Positions 54,973 to 62,897 of a stretch of DNA of 63,659 nucleotides are shown here, piece by piece. Source of the DNA: Gemmatimonadota bacterium (lineage in GTDB: Bacteria > Latescibacterota > UBA2968 > UBA8231); contig JABHDC010000009.1 of NCBI GenBank assembly GCA_018673255.1, positions 1 to 63,659 of the forward strand, in the 5' to 3' direction. The number at the start of each line of letters is the position of its first letter. The stretch's first letter is position 1. The notes under the pieces were generated by a model, which worked only from the letters and a program-made list of their open reading frames with translations, was not told where the DNA came from and searched no databases. The translations under genes and the position numbers were made by a program.

Positions 54973-57494
54973 GCTGGGTTCTGCGCACAGCCTGGCGGGA
55001 CAGTCGTGGTCGACGTCGGCGACTCTTCCTCTACACGGGTGCGATCGCCGTCGGCATTGCCGCCCTCACCTCACTGCGCGGCCTCGGTCGCACGATGGCG
55101 GTCAGCGTTGATCAGCAGGCCCAGACCCTGTTGGGCGCCGACATGGAGATCGAGAGCAATCTGCCCTTCGACGACGAGGTCGAGACGGTGCTGGATTCGA
55201 TCGGCGGCGATCAATCACACCAGGTGGAGTTCAACTCCATGGTCCTGCTGCCACGAGTCGGTGGCGCTCGACTCTCGCAGGTTCGGGCCCAGGAAGGTGA
55301 CTACCCCTACTATGGCGAGTTGCGCACGATTCCCGCGGCGGCGGCCGACAACTGGCAGTCTGCCGGTGGCGCCCTCGTCGACGAATCCCTGCTGCTGCAA
55401 TACGGTGCTGAGGTGGGTGACTCGATCAAGGTGGGCAATGCCATCTTCGCCATCCACGGACGCCTGCTGAATGTGCCGGGCGAGACCTCTCTGCGCAGTG
55501 ATGTGCAGCCCCGCGTCTTCATCCCCATGCGATACCTGCAGCAGACAGGGCTGGTGAAGCGTGGCAGCCGGGTGGAATACCGTCGCTTCCTGCGCTTTGA
55601 CGCCGGCACCGACGTGCCCGCCCTCGCCAGGCAGTTGCAGCAACGATTCGAGGGTCACAATGTCGACGTCGACACCGTCGAAGATCGCAAGCGACGCCTC
55701 GGGCGCACACTGGGCAATCTCTATCGATTTCTTGGACTGGGCAGCTTCGTCGCCCTCCTGCTGGGGGCCGTCGGTGTAGCCAGTGCGATCCACGCCCACG
55801 TAGAGCAGAAGCTGGAGACCGTCGCCATCTTGCGGTCACTGGGTGCCACCTCGGGGCAGGCTCTGCGCATCTACCTGGTGCAGGCCGGCGCCATGGGCCT
55901 GGTCGGCTCCATGCTTGGGGCGATTGCTGGATCCGCCTTCCTGCTGCTGTTGCCCGGACTGCTGTCCGATTTCCTGCCGGCGGAATTGTCCGATGTGGAG
56001 ATTCAGTGGTCGATCCGACCCTTCTTCGAGGCCGCGGGCATCGGTTCAGCCATTGCCCTGCTCTTCGCGGCGCTGCCGCTGCTGGCCGTGCGGCGTGCCT
56101 CGCCCCTGCTGGCACTTCGGGCCTCGTACGAAGACACCACTCCATCGACCGACCGCGGCTGGCGCATTCTGCTGATCGGCCTGTGCATCGTGAGCACCTA
56201 CCTGCTGGCCCTCTGGCTCGCCGGACGACCCGACCACGCACTGTATTTCGCCGGGGGCACACTCGTTGCATTTCTCCTGCTGGCCCTGGCTGCCCACCTG
56301 CTGCGAGGCGCCATCCGTCGCTGGTTCCCGACCTCGTGGAGCTTCGTGTGGCGGCAGGGACTGGCCAATCTGTATCGCCCCCACAACCAGACCCTGCTTC
56401 TGCTGGTGAGCCTCGGCCTGGGCACATTCCTCGTCACTACGCTCTACAGCGCCCAGAGTTCGATCATCGCCCACATCGAAGGCGTCAGCGGTGGCGACCA
56501 ACCGAATGTCGTGCTCTTCGACATCCAGACCGACCAGGCCGATGACGTTGCCGCCCTCGTGGACTCCCTTGGCATGCCGCTGCTGCAACAGGTTCCCATC
56601 GTCACCATGCATATTGCGTCGGTGAAGGGCGTGCCCGTCAGCGAGTTGAGCTCGAGCGGACAGGGTCGACGCGGCCGCTGGGCCTTCGAACGTGAATACC
56701 GCTCGACCTATCGAGGCGAACTGACATCGTCGGAAACCATCGTCGAGGGCGCCTGGCGCGCCGTCACCACCGACACCGTCTTCGTCTCAGTGGAAACGGG
56801 AATGGCCCATGCCCTCGGTGTCGCCGTGGGTGACTCCATCACCTTCGATGTACAGGGGGTGCCCATCGGCGCCGTCGTCGGGTCATTGCGTGACGTCGAG
56901 TGGCAGCGAATCATGCCGAATTTCATGTGCGTCTTCGCCACCGGCGTCCTCGAAGGGGCACCACAATTCCACGTTCTGGTCACGCGTGGCCAAGACAGCG
57001 CCATCCGGGCCGAACTTCAGCGCCGAGCCGTCACGAGATTTCCCAATCTGTCCATCATCGACCTGGATCTCGTCTTGCGATCCGTCGACAACATCCTCTC
57101 GAAGGTGGCCGTCGTCGTGCGCATCATGGCCTTCTTCTCGGTCTTCACTGGACTCATCGTCCTGGTCGCTGTGGTCTCAAGCAGTTACTTCCAACGCCTG
57201 CGCGAGAGTGCCCTCATGCGGACCCTGGGCGCCAGCCGCGCCAAGGTCAGCCGCATCCTCATCGTCGAGTATCTGCTGCTCGGATCGCTGGCGGCACTGA
57301 CCGGACTGGGCCTGTCCATCCTGGGCGGATGGGCCGTGACACGTTACGTCTTCGAGATCACCTTCGCGGCACCGTGGTGGAGCTTAGCCGCCGTTGCCGC
57401 CATCGTGCCCGCCGCCACCGTCGTGGTCGGCGCCTTCGGCAGCCGTGGAATCCACTCCGCCCCGCCCCTCGAGGTCCTGCGCACTGCCGACTGA
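54969..57494 (+). CDS. FtsX-like ABC transporter permease (YbbP-like)
   Basis: An 841-residue membrane protein with the YbbP layout: N-terminal transmembrane helix (residues 17-36), a large periplasmic domain (GADMEIESNLPFDDEV...), a first FtsX module near residues 250-400 (LGLGSFVALLLGAVGVASAIHAH), further membrane helices near 405-460, a second periplasmic domain and a final FtsX module (about 705-835, ending LEVLRTAD). The FtsX signature EKLETVAILRSLGAT/ESALMRTLGAS appears in both halves, as in internally duplicated permeases. Start is TTG, coupled to the ATPase stop. The 3' end overlaps the convergent TesA-like gene by 111 bases. Confidence 0.88.
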   Translation: MSWVLRTAWRDSRGRRRRLFLYTGAIAVGIAALTSLRGLGRTMAVSVDQQAQTLLGADMEIESNLPFDDEVETVLDSIGGDQSHQVEFNSMVLLPRVGGARLSQVRAQEGDYPYYGELRTIPAAAADNWQSAGGALVDESLLLQYGAEVGDSIKVGNAIFAIHGRLLNVPGETSLRSDVQPRVFIPMRYLQQTGLVKRGSRVEYRRFLRFDAGTDVPALARQLQQRFEGHNVDVDTVEDRKRRLGRTLGNLYRFLGLGSFVALLLGAVGVASAIHAHVEQKLETVAILRSLGATSGQALRIYLVQAGAMGLVGSMLGAIAGSAFLLLLPGLLSDFLPAELSDVEIQWSIRPFFEAAGIGSAIALLFAALPLLAVRRASPLLALRASYEDTTPSTDRGWRILLIGLCIVSTYLLALWLAGRPDHALYFAGGTLVAFLLLALAAHLLRGAIRRWFPTSWSFVWRQGLANLYRPHNQTLLLLVSLGLGTFLVTTLYSAQSSIIAHIEGVSGGDQPNVVLFDIQTDQADDVAALVDSLGMPLLQQVPIVTMHIASVKGVPVSELSSSGQGRRGRWAFEREYRSTYRGELTSSETIVEGAWRAVTTDTVFVSVETGMAHALGVAVGDSITFDVQGVPIGAVVGSLRDVEWQRIMPNFMCVFATGVLEGAPQFHVLVTRGQDSAIRAELQRRAVTRFPNLSIIDLDLVLRSVDNILSKVAVVVRIMAFFSVFTGLIVLVAVVSSSYFQRLRESALMRTLGASRAKVSRILIVEYLLLGSLAALTGLGLSILGGWAVTRYVFEITFAAPWWSLAAVAAIVPAATVVVGAFGSRGIHSAPPLEVLRTAD

Positions 57495-58124
57495 CGGCTG
57501 ACGTGCCCGGACCAGCGGCTCCAGATACGACCACACCGTGGCCCCCACGATCTTGTGGCCGGCGGCGTTGGGATGGATATCGTCCACATTGAGTTCCGGA
57601 ATCGCCGCGACCCCTTCCAGTAGAAATGGGATGAGCGTCGCCTTGTTGGCTTTGGCCAACCTGGGATAGATGCCGGCAAAGGTCTCGGTGTAGTCCAAAC
57701 CGAGATTCGGCGGAATCAGCACACCAGCCACAACCAGCGCCGCTTGAGGGTGCTTCACCTTCACACGATCGAAAATCGCCTGGAGATTCTTCTCCGTCGA
57801 TTCCAGGGCCACGCCGCGCAGCCCGTCATTTCCCCCCAGTTCCAGCACGAAGATGTCGACCACTTCGTGTGCTGAGAGCACCCAATCGATACGCCGCACA
57901 CCGGCCGCCGACGTCTCTCCACTGAGTCCAGCATTCACCACAATGCCGGTGAGACCCATCGAGTCGATGGCACTCTGCACGACTGCAGGATACGCCACCA
58001 GACGTGAAGATCCGTAACCCGACGTCAGGCTGTCACCGAAGAAAAGAATCTTCGGCCCCTGCGCCGCAGACAGTGTGGTTGCCGCCAGAAGCAGCAGAGG
58101 GATGAGCTGGCGAACGCCGATCAT
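57384..58124 (-). CDS. tesA: TesA-like arylesterase (SGNH family)
   Basis: A 246-residue exported hydrolase with a signal peptide ending near LSAAQG. SGNH blocks: FFGDSLTSGYG (nucleophile Ser32), NAGLSGETS (block II), GGNDGL (Asn99) and DDIHPNAAGH (Asp/His). The family hydrolyses acyl-CoA, lysophospholipids or aryl esters. Sequence similarity ends near residue 216 (PLVRARQ). The remaining 30 residues are Gly/Asp-rich, coded by DNA antisense to the FtsX-like 3' end, and are probably a stop-codon run-on. In E. coli tesA is next to ybbA-ybbP; here the three are also neighbours, but tail to tail. Confidence 0.85.
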   Translation of the reverse strand: MIGVRQLIPLLLLAATTLSAAQGPKILFFGDSLTSGYGSSRLVAYPAVVQSAIDSMGLTGIVVNAGLSGETSAAGVRRIDWVLSAHEVVDIFVLELGGNDGLRGVALESTEKNLQAIFDRVKVKHPQAALVVAGVLIPPNLGLDYTETFAGIYPRLAKANKATLIPFLLEGVAAIPELNVDDIHPNAAGHKIVGATVWSYLEPLVRARQPSVGSAQDLEGRGGVDSTAAEGADHDGGGGHDGGNGG

Positions 58125-58279
58125 GAGGATTCCCGCGTGATGTGGTAGGGTACCATGTTGATGTCCGTCGCTTTCCAGTGGACGATGTCCGGGCGGTGAT
58201 GCGGCTCCGGGTGCCAGGCTTCAGTCGTCATGCAGTCTGATACCGATCTCAGACAATGGGGCAGATCTTCGAAGCTCAT
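58121..58279 (-). CDS. Small hypothetical protein, 52 residues
   Basis: This frame runs from an ATG at 58279 and ends TGA at 58121-58123, overlapping the tesA-like start by ATGA, a junction frequent in this DNA. The peptide (MSFEDLPHCLRSVSDCMTT...) is rich in His and Trp, with no recognised family, signal or membrane segment. No good ribosome site precedes it. The frame continues open upstream into the FAD-oxidoreductase 3' end. It may be real because of the coupling, or only a chance frame. Confidence 0.35.
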   Translation of the reverse strand: MSFEDLPHCLRSVSDCMTTEAWHPEPHHRPDIVHWKATDINMVPYHITRESS

Positions 58280-58316
58280 CGCCACATGCTTGTGGATGGC
58301 TTGCCATCGGGTCCGG

Positions 58317-59597
58317 TCAACTGTCCTGCGGGACAATCGCTTTATGCTCACGAAGCAGTGAACGCACGTCGGCCATGGGCAGTTCCTCCGGCGCCAGGCC
58401 ACACTTCACGCTCAGTGCAGCCATCGCCCCGGCGGCCTGTCCGGTGGCCATGCAGGAAGCCTGTACCCGCAGTGCGGAGTTGGCCAGGCGATCACTCGAA
58501 ATACAACGTCCTGCGACGATGAAGTTACGACTGCCTGCGGGCAGGAGTGCCGCACGCGGAATCGTGGGCACGACCCCTTCTGCCAGCATCACCATGTCCA
58601 GTCCCGTCCCGGAAGATATGTGCAGGTCAATGGGATAGTAGGAGTGACACACTGCATCCTCCCACACTCGGCCAGATTGATAGTCCTCGGCCGTCACCGT
58701 CGCCATCCCCTGGATCGTGGCCGTCTCGCGAACGCCGCATTCAGGTGATACCTGCTCGATCACCAGCTTCTCCAGACCGGGCTGCTGTCGCAGGAACCGG
58801 TAGAGACGCAGCAGACTCCGGCGCGACGTCAGTTCCAGACGGGTTTTGCCGTCGCTGTCCCTGGCATTGATGTGATGGATGTGGTTGGCCTGAACACCGT
58901 AACTGTGCAGCCACCGACCGATGTTGGGCTCCGTCGTGCTCCACGAAGCGTCTGTGTAGCTCAGGCGCCCGGCGCGCACCTCAGCGTCGAAGGCACGATT
59001 GATACTGTCGATATCGAGATCCGCCGGGTCATACCCGCCTGCCTCACAGGTCAGTGTAGCCGGCTGGTTCTCATCCGGGACATGTACCGGCAAACCCGCC
59101 AACTTGGTAGCATTCGCATCCCCCGTGGCGTCGATCACCACCGCCGCATCCAGCTCGGTGAGCCCGCTCTTGGTGCAGAGCGTCACCTGCCATGCATGTC
59201 CTTCCGCCTGTGATCTGACGTCGGCCAGCATAGTGTGAAGGAGAATGTCGACACCGGCATCAGCTACGGCCTCATCACAGAGTGCGGCGTAGACGAAGCG
59301 ATTCACGCGAATCTGGAGCTGAGCGTGATGCCGATCGTAGTCGGCAAAGTCCGGAAGCGTGCCGCCAGTCTCCTCCACGCAACGGGTGACCAGTTCCCAA
59401 CCAATCCCGGCGATCACCTGTCGTCCCCAGGCATGGAAGAGGCCCGGGAAGTTGACCCCACCTACGGTTGTCGTCCCGCCCAGCATGCCCGTCTTCTCGA
59501 CGAGCAGCGTCCTGGCTCCAACTCGTCCCGCCTGCACGGCCGCCACCACACCGGCCGTTCCGCCGCCAATGACGATTACGTCGTACTGCTCGTTCAT
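58317..59597 (-). CDS. FAD-dependent oxidoreductase
   Basis: A 426-residue flavoprotein of the FAD_oxidored/succinate dehydrogenase-like group. The N-terminus VIVIGGGTAGVVAAVQAGR is the dinucleotide-binding loop (G-x-G-x-x-G at residues 10-15). LLVEKTGMLGGTTTVGG follows, typical of the FAD_oxidored family. The C-terminus has the FAD-contacting segment GSRNFIVAGRCISSDRLANSALRVQASCMATGQAAGAMAAL. There is no signal peptide. It begins at MNEQYDV; the upstream ten codons lack family similarity. It lies 10 bp after the histidine phosphatase stop and may be cotranscribed with it, although substrates differ. The reaction is unknown. Confidence 0.85.
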   Translation of the reverse strand: MNEQYDVIVIGGGTAGVVAAVQAGRVGARTLLVEKTGMLGGTTTVGGVNFPGLFHAWGRQVIAGIGWELVTRCVEETGGTLPDFADYDRHHAQLQIRVNRFVYAALCDEAVADAGVDILLHTMLADVRSQAEGHAWQVTLCTKSGLTELDAAVVIDATGDANATKLAGLPVHVPDENQPATLTCEAGGYDPADLDIDSINRAFDAEVRAGRLSYTDASWSTTEPNIGRWLHSYGVQANHIHHINARDSDGKTRLELTSRRSLLRLYRFLRQQPGLEKLVIEQVSPECGVRETATIQGMATVTAEDYQSGRVWEDAVCHSYYPIDLHISSGTGLDMVMLAEGVVPTIPRAALLPAGSRNFIVAGRCISSDRLANSALRVQASCMATGQAAGAMAALSVKCGLAPEELPMADVRSLLREHKAIVPQDS

Positions 59598-59607
59598 GTC
59601 TGTCCCG

Positions 59608-60312
59608 TCAGTCGAAGTTGGCCACAATGCCCGAGGGGGTTACCGGCAGGCCTGCAGCATGAAGATGGGAAGTGTCGCCAACGCACAGACAGCGCGGCAC
59701 GGCCAATTCATCGGAGCGCTCCTCCATGAGGACGGTAGTCACCGAGCTGGGTGCCAGGAAGAAACCCGTCCAGACCAGCGGGAGGGGGAGATCCAGCATG
59801 TGGGCCAGCCAGGTGAGACCGAAACCGGCGTGGCAGAAGAGCGCGATGCGTTCGGTGCTCCTGGCGACCATGCGGTAGGCGCCGCCTTCGCGCACGTATC
59901 CGTGGCGGGCCAGGAAGGCATCGGAGTTGGCCCGCGTTTTGGCGTAGATCTCACCAAAGGCCGGATCGTCGAGTGGTGGCCTGGCGTTCCAATCTTCGGC
60001 CGTGGGCAGAGGGCGGCTGCCCCTCACGACCTGCCCAGGCACATTCCAGGCAGCGATCTTCCCCATGGCCTCATCCTCCACACTGAGGCCACCAATCTCC
60101 TGAATCCAGTCCTCCACCTCGTAGGACATCCCGGTCTTGTCGACGGTATACTGCATCGTGTCACGGGCTCGCCCCAGAGGTGACACATAGATGCGGTCCA
60201 GTCCCTCTGCGGCCAGTCGGTCGGCCAGGGCCCGAGCCTCAAGATGGCCCGTCTCGGTGATGGTGTTGTTGGGGTAGTCGGGGTCGGCGTGACGGATGAG
60301 ATACAGTCGCAT
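59608..60312 (-). CDS. Histidine phosphatase-family protein
   Basis: A 234-residue phosphatase/mutase. The phospho-acceptor is His8 in LIRHADPDYP (R-H-A replaces the common R-H-G). The second catalytic His is in LFCHAGFG near residue 165. YVSPLGRARDT (Arg near residue 45) also fits. A C-terminal extension (CVGDTSHLHAAGLPV) follows. Broad-specificity phosphatase activity on sugar or nucleotide phosphates is likely. The ATG at 60312 is preferred to 60435 because the family signature begins there; the extra 41 residues would encode a hydrophobic segment lacking similarity. Confidence 0.85.
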   Translation of the reverse strand: MRLYLIRHADPDYPNNTITETGHLEARALADRLAAEGLDRIYVSPLGRARDTMQYTVDKTGMSYEVEDWIQEIGGLSVEDEAMGKIAAWNVPGQVVRGSRPLPTAEDWNARPPLDDPAFGEIYAKTRANSDAFLARHGYVREGGAYRMVARSTERIALFCHAGFGLTWLAHMLDLPLPLVWTGFFLAPSSVTTVLMEERSDELAVPRCLCVGDTSHLHAAGLPVTPSGIVANFD

Positions 60313-60420
60313 GGGCTGTGATCCAGACCTTAGGGAGATGGCATCGAGGCGCAGTTGTTGTGACAGGGAAATTAGAGCGCCTCGACTCAAGAAATCGATA
60401 AATCTGCCGATATATAGAAC

Positions 60421-60786
60421 ATGAATCCGCCACAACTCGTGACCACTTCATACCAAGCTTCGTGCATTCGCCAGCAACCCTGGTGGATGACACTGACCCG
60501 CCTGCATTCCCTTGGCACCTGTATTCGTCTTGCAGGGCAGGGTCTGGCCATTGCGGGCACGGCGATCGTGCTGATCACTGGCACTGCCTTGTGCCTGGCT
60601 GCCGTCGACTCGGTCGTCACGAACATGTCGGCAGCACCAGACGCACGCGCCCCGGTCACGACGTCTCTGGCGCGCCCATTCTCTACAACCGAAATGCAGA
60701 TCCGCGAGGATCGCGCCCACAACGCACGTCTGTTGATGGCAGCCGTACAACAAGCCAACACACGCTACCGGGACAGCCTCAAATAG
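60421..60786 (+). CDS. Small single-pass membrane protein, unknown
   Basis: About 121 residues with one strong hydrophobic segment (LAGQGLAIAGTAIVLITGTALCLAA, near residues 37-61) and a polar C-terminal helix (TEMQIREDRAHNARLLMAAV). A second possible start is ATG at 60487. No family is recognised. Its 3' end overlaps the last gene of the exosortase locus by 22 bases on the opposite strand. It could belong to that system by position, but nothing in the sequence proves it. Confidence 0.45.
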   Translation: MNPPQLVTTSYQASCIRQQPWWMTLTRLHSLGTCIRLAGQGLAIAGTAIVLITGTALCLAAVDSVVTNMSAAPDARAPVTTSLARPFSTTEMQIREDRAHNARLLMAAVQQANTRYRDSLK

Positions 60787-61379
60787 TTCCTGGAAGCAAA
60801 GAGCCAGATCACCACGACGAATCCCAGTCGTCCGAAGTGACGCCAGGCAGCGAAGATTGGTGTGGCCAGCCCCGGCTCAGCACGGTCTCGCCAGATGTCT
60901 CCACCCAACTCAAGCAGTTGCATCCGGTCCGTCGGAGACAGGCTCAGTAGAAAGTCCTGAAAGATCAGTTCAGGCCCATACCACAGGCTGACCAGATGGG
61001 TCGCGCCAGTGAGCAGCAATACCCATCCCGCCCACTTCACCTGCCAGCGCCAGTCAGCTGCCGGTGTCGCAGCGAACAGGGCGATCCCGACGATCAGATT
61101 CAGATAGAAGATGTGGTTGCCACCCAACTGCAGACTCAGTGGCCGACCGAAGCCCATCAGGTTGACGACAAGCGCACCATCCTGCAGGGCAAAACGTGCC
61201 GGCTCATCGGTCAGGAAAAAGAGGCCATTCACTATCTGCGTAAGTAGACGCAGGTACGCTTCATCCATGACCCGCCAGACCAGAAACAGGAGGGCCGAGG
61301 CGAGCAGGAAGCGGACGAACAGTCTCAGGGCACGATCGAGTCGCTCAGTTGTGGGACGGGGGAGCAACGATCCGGTCAA
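60765..61379 (-). CDS. Exosortase-H-associated membrane protein-like
   Basis: About 204 residues. There are about three hydrophobic helices near the N-terminus and in the middle (FLLASALLFLVWRV; FYLNLIVGIALFAAT; WAGWVLLLTGATHLVS) and one near the C-terminus (FGRLGFVVVIWLFAS). Its position right after the exosortase, with overlapping ends, matches membrane proteins found beside XrtH in other genomes; the name is inference from context. No ATG precedes the first helix. TTG codons at 61379 and 61367 are likely starts, the second with gga a few bases upstream. The 3' end converges with a small membrane-protein gene. Confidence 0.6.
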   Translation of the reverse strand: MTGSLLPRPTTERLDRALRLFVRFLLASALLFLVWRVMDEAYLRLLTQIVNGLFFLTDEPARFALQDGALVVNLMGFGRPLSLQLGGNHIFYLNLIVGIALFAATPAADWRWQVKWAGWVLLLTGATHLVSLWYGPELIFQDFLLSLSPTDRMQLLELGGDIWRDRAEPGLATPIFAAWRHFGRLGFVVVIWLFASRNYLRLSR

Positions 61380-61881
61380 TCCAGTGTATCCACACGTAGA
61401 GTACGAAGGCGACCGAAACCACCTCCATGATGTACTCGTGGAAGAGGTCGATCCAGGCGGGTTGCAGCTGGGCGATGATGCCCAGAACGAAAAGACGCAG
61501 CGCGCCGAAGGCGCACAAGGCTGGAATCCCCAGAGCAAAGCCACGAAGGCGATCGGCACCACTGCAAGGATACGCCATGACGGCAGCGATCAGCAGAACA
61601 AGGGCGTAGATCCCCGTGCACGCGTGAGTCACCAGGTAGGTGACTCTGCCAATCTCGAGCGTGGCGTGACCGCTGGCGACTGTGGAAGTATCGAGATCGA
61701 CACCGACACCGGCGAGGCCCATGAGAATCCCGGCGACGGCCGCCACGGGCAGCAGGTGAAGACGAGCCATCACCACATCCACCCAGGGAAACAGCAGCGC
61801 CATGCCGCCGAGCCAGGCACAGAAACGGGCACAGAATCGCAGGGCCTTGCCCCGCTCATCCAGGCCCAGATCAATGCTCAC
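61345..61881 (-). CDS. xrtH: Exosortase (XrtH-like)
   Basis: A 178-residue multi-pass membrane protein of the exosortase/archaeosortase family. Catalytic features are in the expected order: Cys88 in THACTGIYAL, Arg129 in GALRLFVLG and His148 in DLFHEYIMEVV. The size and PAWIDLFHEY agree with exosortase H, which cleaves proteins bearing an IPTLxxWG-type C-terminal signal. The GTG start at 61881 overlaps the upstream substrate gene stop by GTGA. The 3' end overlaps the next gene in another frame. This is two coupled genes, not a frameshift. It probably processes the protein encoded just upstream. Confidence 0.78.
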   Translation of the reverse strand: MSIDLGLDERGKALRFCARFCAWLGGMALLFPWVDVVMARLHLLPVAAVAGILMGLAGVGVDLDTSTVASGHATLEIGRVTYLVTHACTGIYALVLLIAAVMAYPCSGADRLRGFALGIPALCAFGALRLFVLGIIAQLQPAWIDLFHEYIMEVVSVAFVLYVWIHWIDRIVAPPSHN

Positions 61882-62627
61882 GAGAGAGAGCGCAGCCGGT
61901 AGGCACCGAAGGCGAGGATGGCCATCGCCGCCAGCCACAGACCACGGATCGGCACGCTCCGCTGAATACTACTACTACCACCACCCGCGTTTGGGGCATC
62001 GGCGATGGTCGCGGAGAAATGAATACCGCCAATCTCGAAGCGATTGGCATTGGCCGCCACGATCTGACCATCGAGAATCACATCGGTCAGCCCATCAAAA
62101 CCACCGGGACCCGGTGGATTCTGGTCAATGTCGATGTTGTTGACACTGGCGCTGACGCGGAAGGCGTGGCCATTGATGGCACCCGGCCCCAACACGGCCG
62201 TCACTAGATACCAGCGACCCCCACCCCCTGGTAGCAGATTGACGCCACCCGGCACGTCGGTCTCACCGGAAAGATTGATGCCGGCCTGGGCGACTGAGCC
62301 CACAAGATTGTCACCGCCGTCGAAGGTGGCATTCGTACTCACCCAGAGGCGCAGCTGGTTAAAGTCGGTCAAGGCCAGACCTGTGGGACCGAGTGGGGCC
62401 GTCAGATCCTCGACGACAACACCGATCTGCAGCACTCGCTCCTGCGGCGGTGGATCCCGCTGGATCCGCACGGCGTAGATGACGAACTCCGTGTTGGGCT
62501 GGACCACGGTGGTACCCACCGAGGTTGTCGGGCCGGCGTTGATCGTCGCCGGTAGTACTGGTCGTGGGACGAACAACATGACAACGACAATAGCGAGGAA
62601 GGCACGCAGGGATGCTGCTATTCCCAT
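61878..62627 (-). CDS. Exported protein with C-terminal exosortase sorting signal
   Basis: A 249-residue protein. The signal peptide covers residues 1-27 (SLRAFLAIVVVMLFVPRPVLPA). A beta-rich body follows, then a Gly/Ser spacer (PNAGGGSSSIQRS) and the terminal tripartite signal: VPIRGLW motif, hydrophobic helix LAAMAILAFGAY and basic end RLRS. This is the PEP-CTERM/IPTLxxWG-like organisation expected for XrtH substrates, with a divergent motif. gaggt 8 bases before the ATG at 62627 supports this start over an upstream TTG. It is translationally coupled to xrtH, implying a dedicated pair. The body function is unknown. Confidence 0.75.
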   Translation of the reverse strand: MGIAASLRAFLAIVVVMLFVPRPVLPATINAGPTTSVGTTVVQPNTEFVIYAVRIQRDPPPQERVLQIGVVVEDLTAPLGPTGLALTDFNQLRLWVSTNATFDGGDNLVGSVAQAGINLSGETDVPGGVNLLPGGGGRWYLVTAVLGPGAINGHAFRVSASVNNIDIDQNPPGPGGFDGLTDVILDGQIVAANANRFEIGGIHFSATIADAPNAGGGSSSIQRSVPIRGLWLAAMAILAFGAYRLRSLS

Positions 62628-62897
62628 GCCAGGACCTCGATACACCTTGGGGCTCTCAATTGGTAATCCTCTTGATATGGCCTGAATCTGCAAATTTACG
62701 CATGGACATGCCGTCTCAACAACGTGGCGACAAGTAGGTCAACTCCTGACACAGACGTCTCCGGTTATCTATATCGGCAGGGAACGGCAATTCGCGAGAT
62801 CTCTCTTGCGACGGTTTTGGACTTTGGCGCCCAGCCCGATCTTCTCTATCGTGTCTTGCCCTGGCCAATGTCGGGGTACAGAGAGGCTGAAAGAACC

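Noticed and set aside
60765..61938. Apparent frameshift splitting one exosortase gene
   Set aside because: Each frame has its own complete set of features: the upstream frame ends after the catalytic His and a basic tail, and the downstream frame has separate helices. They are two overlapping genes.
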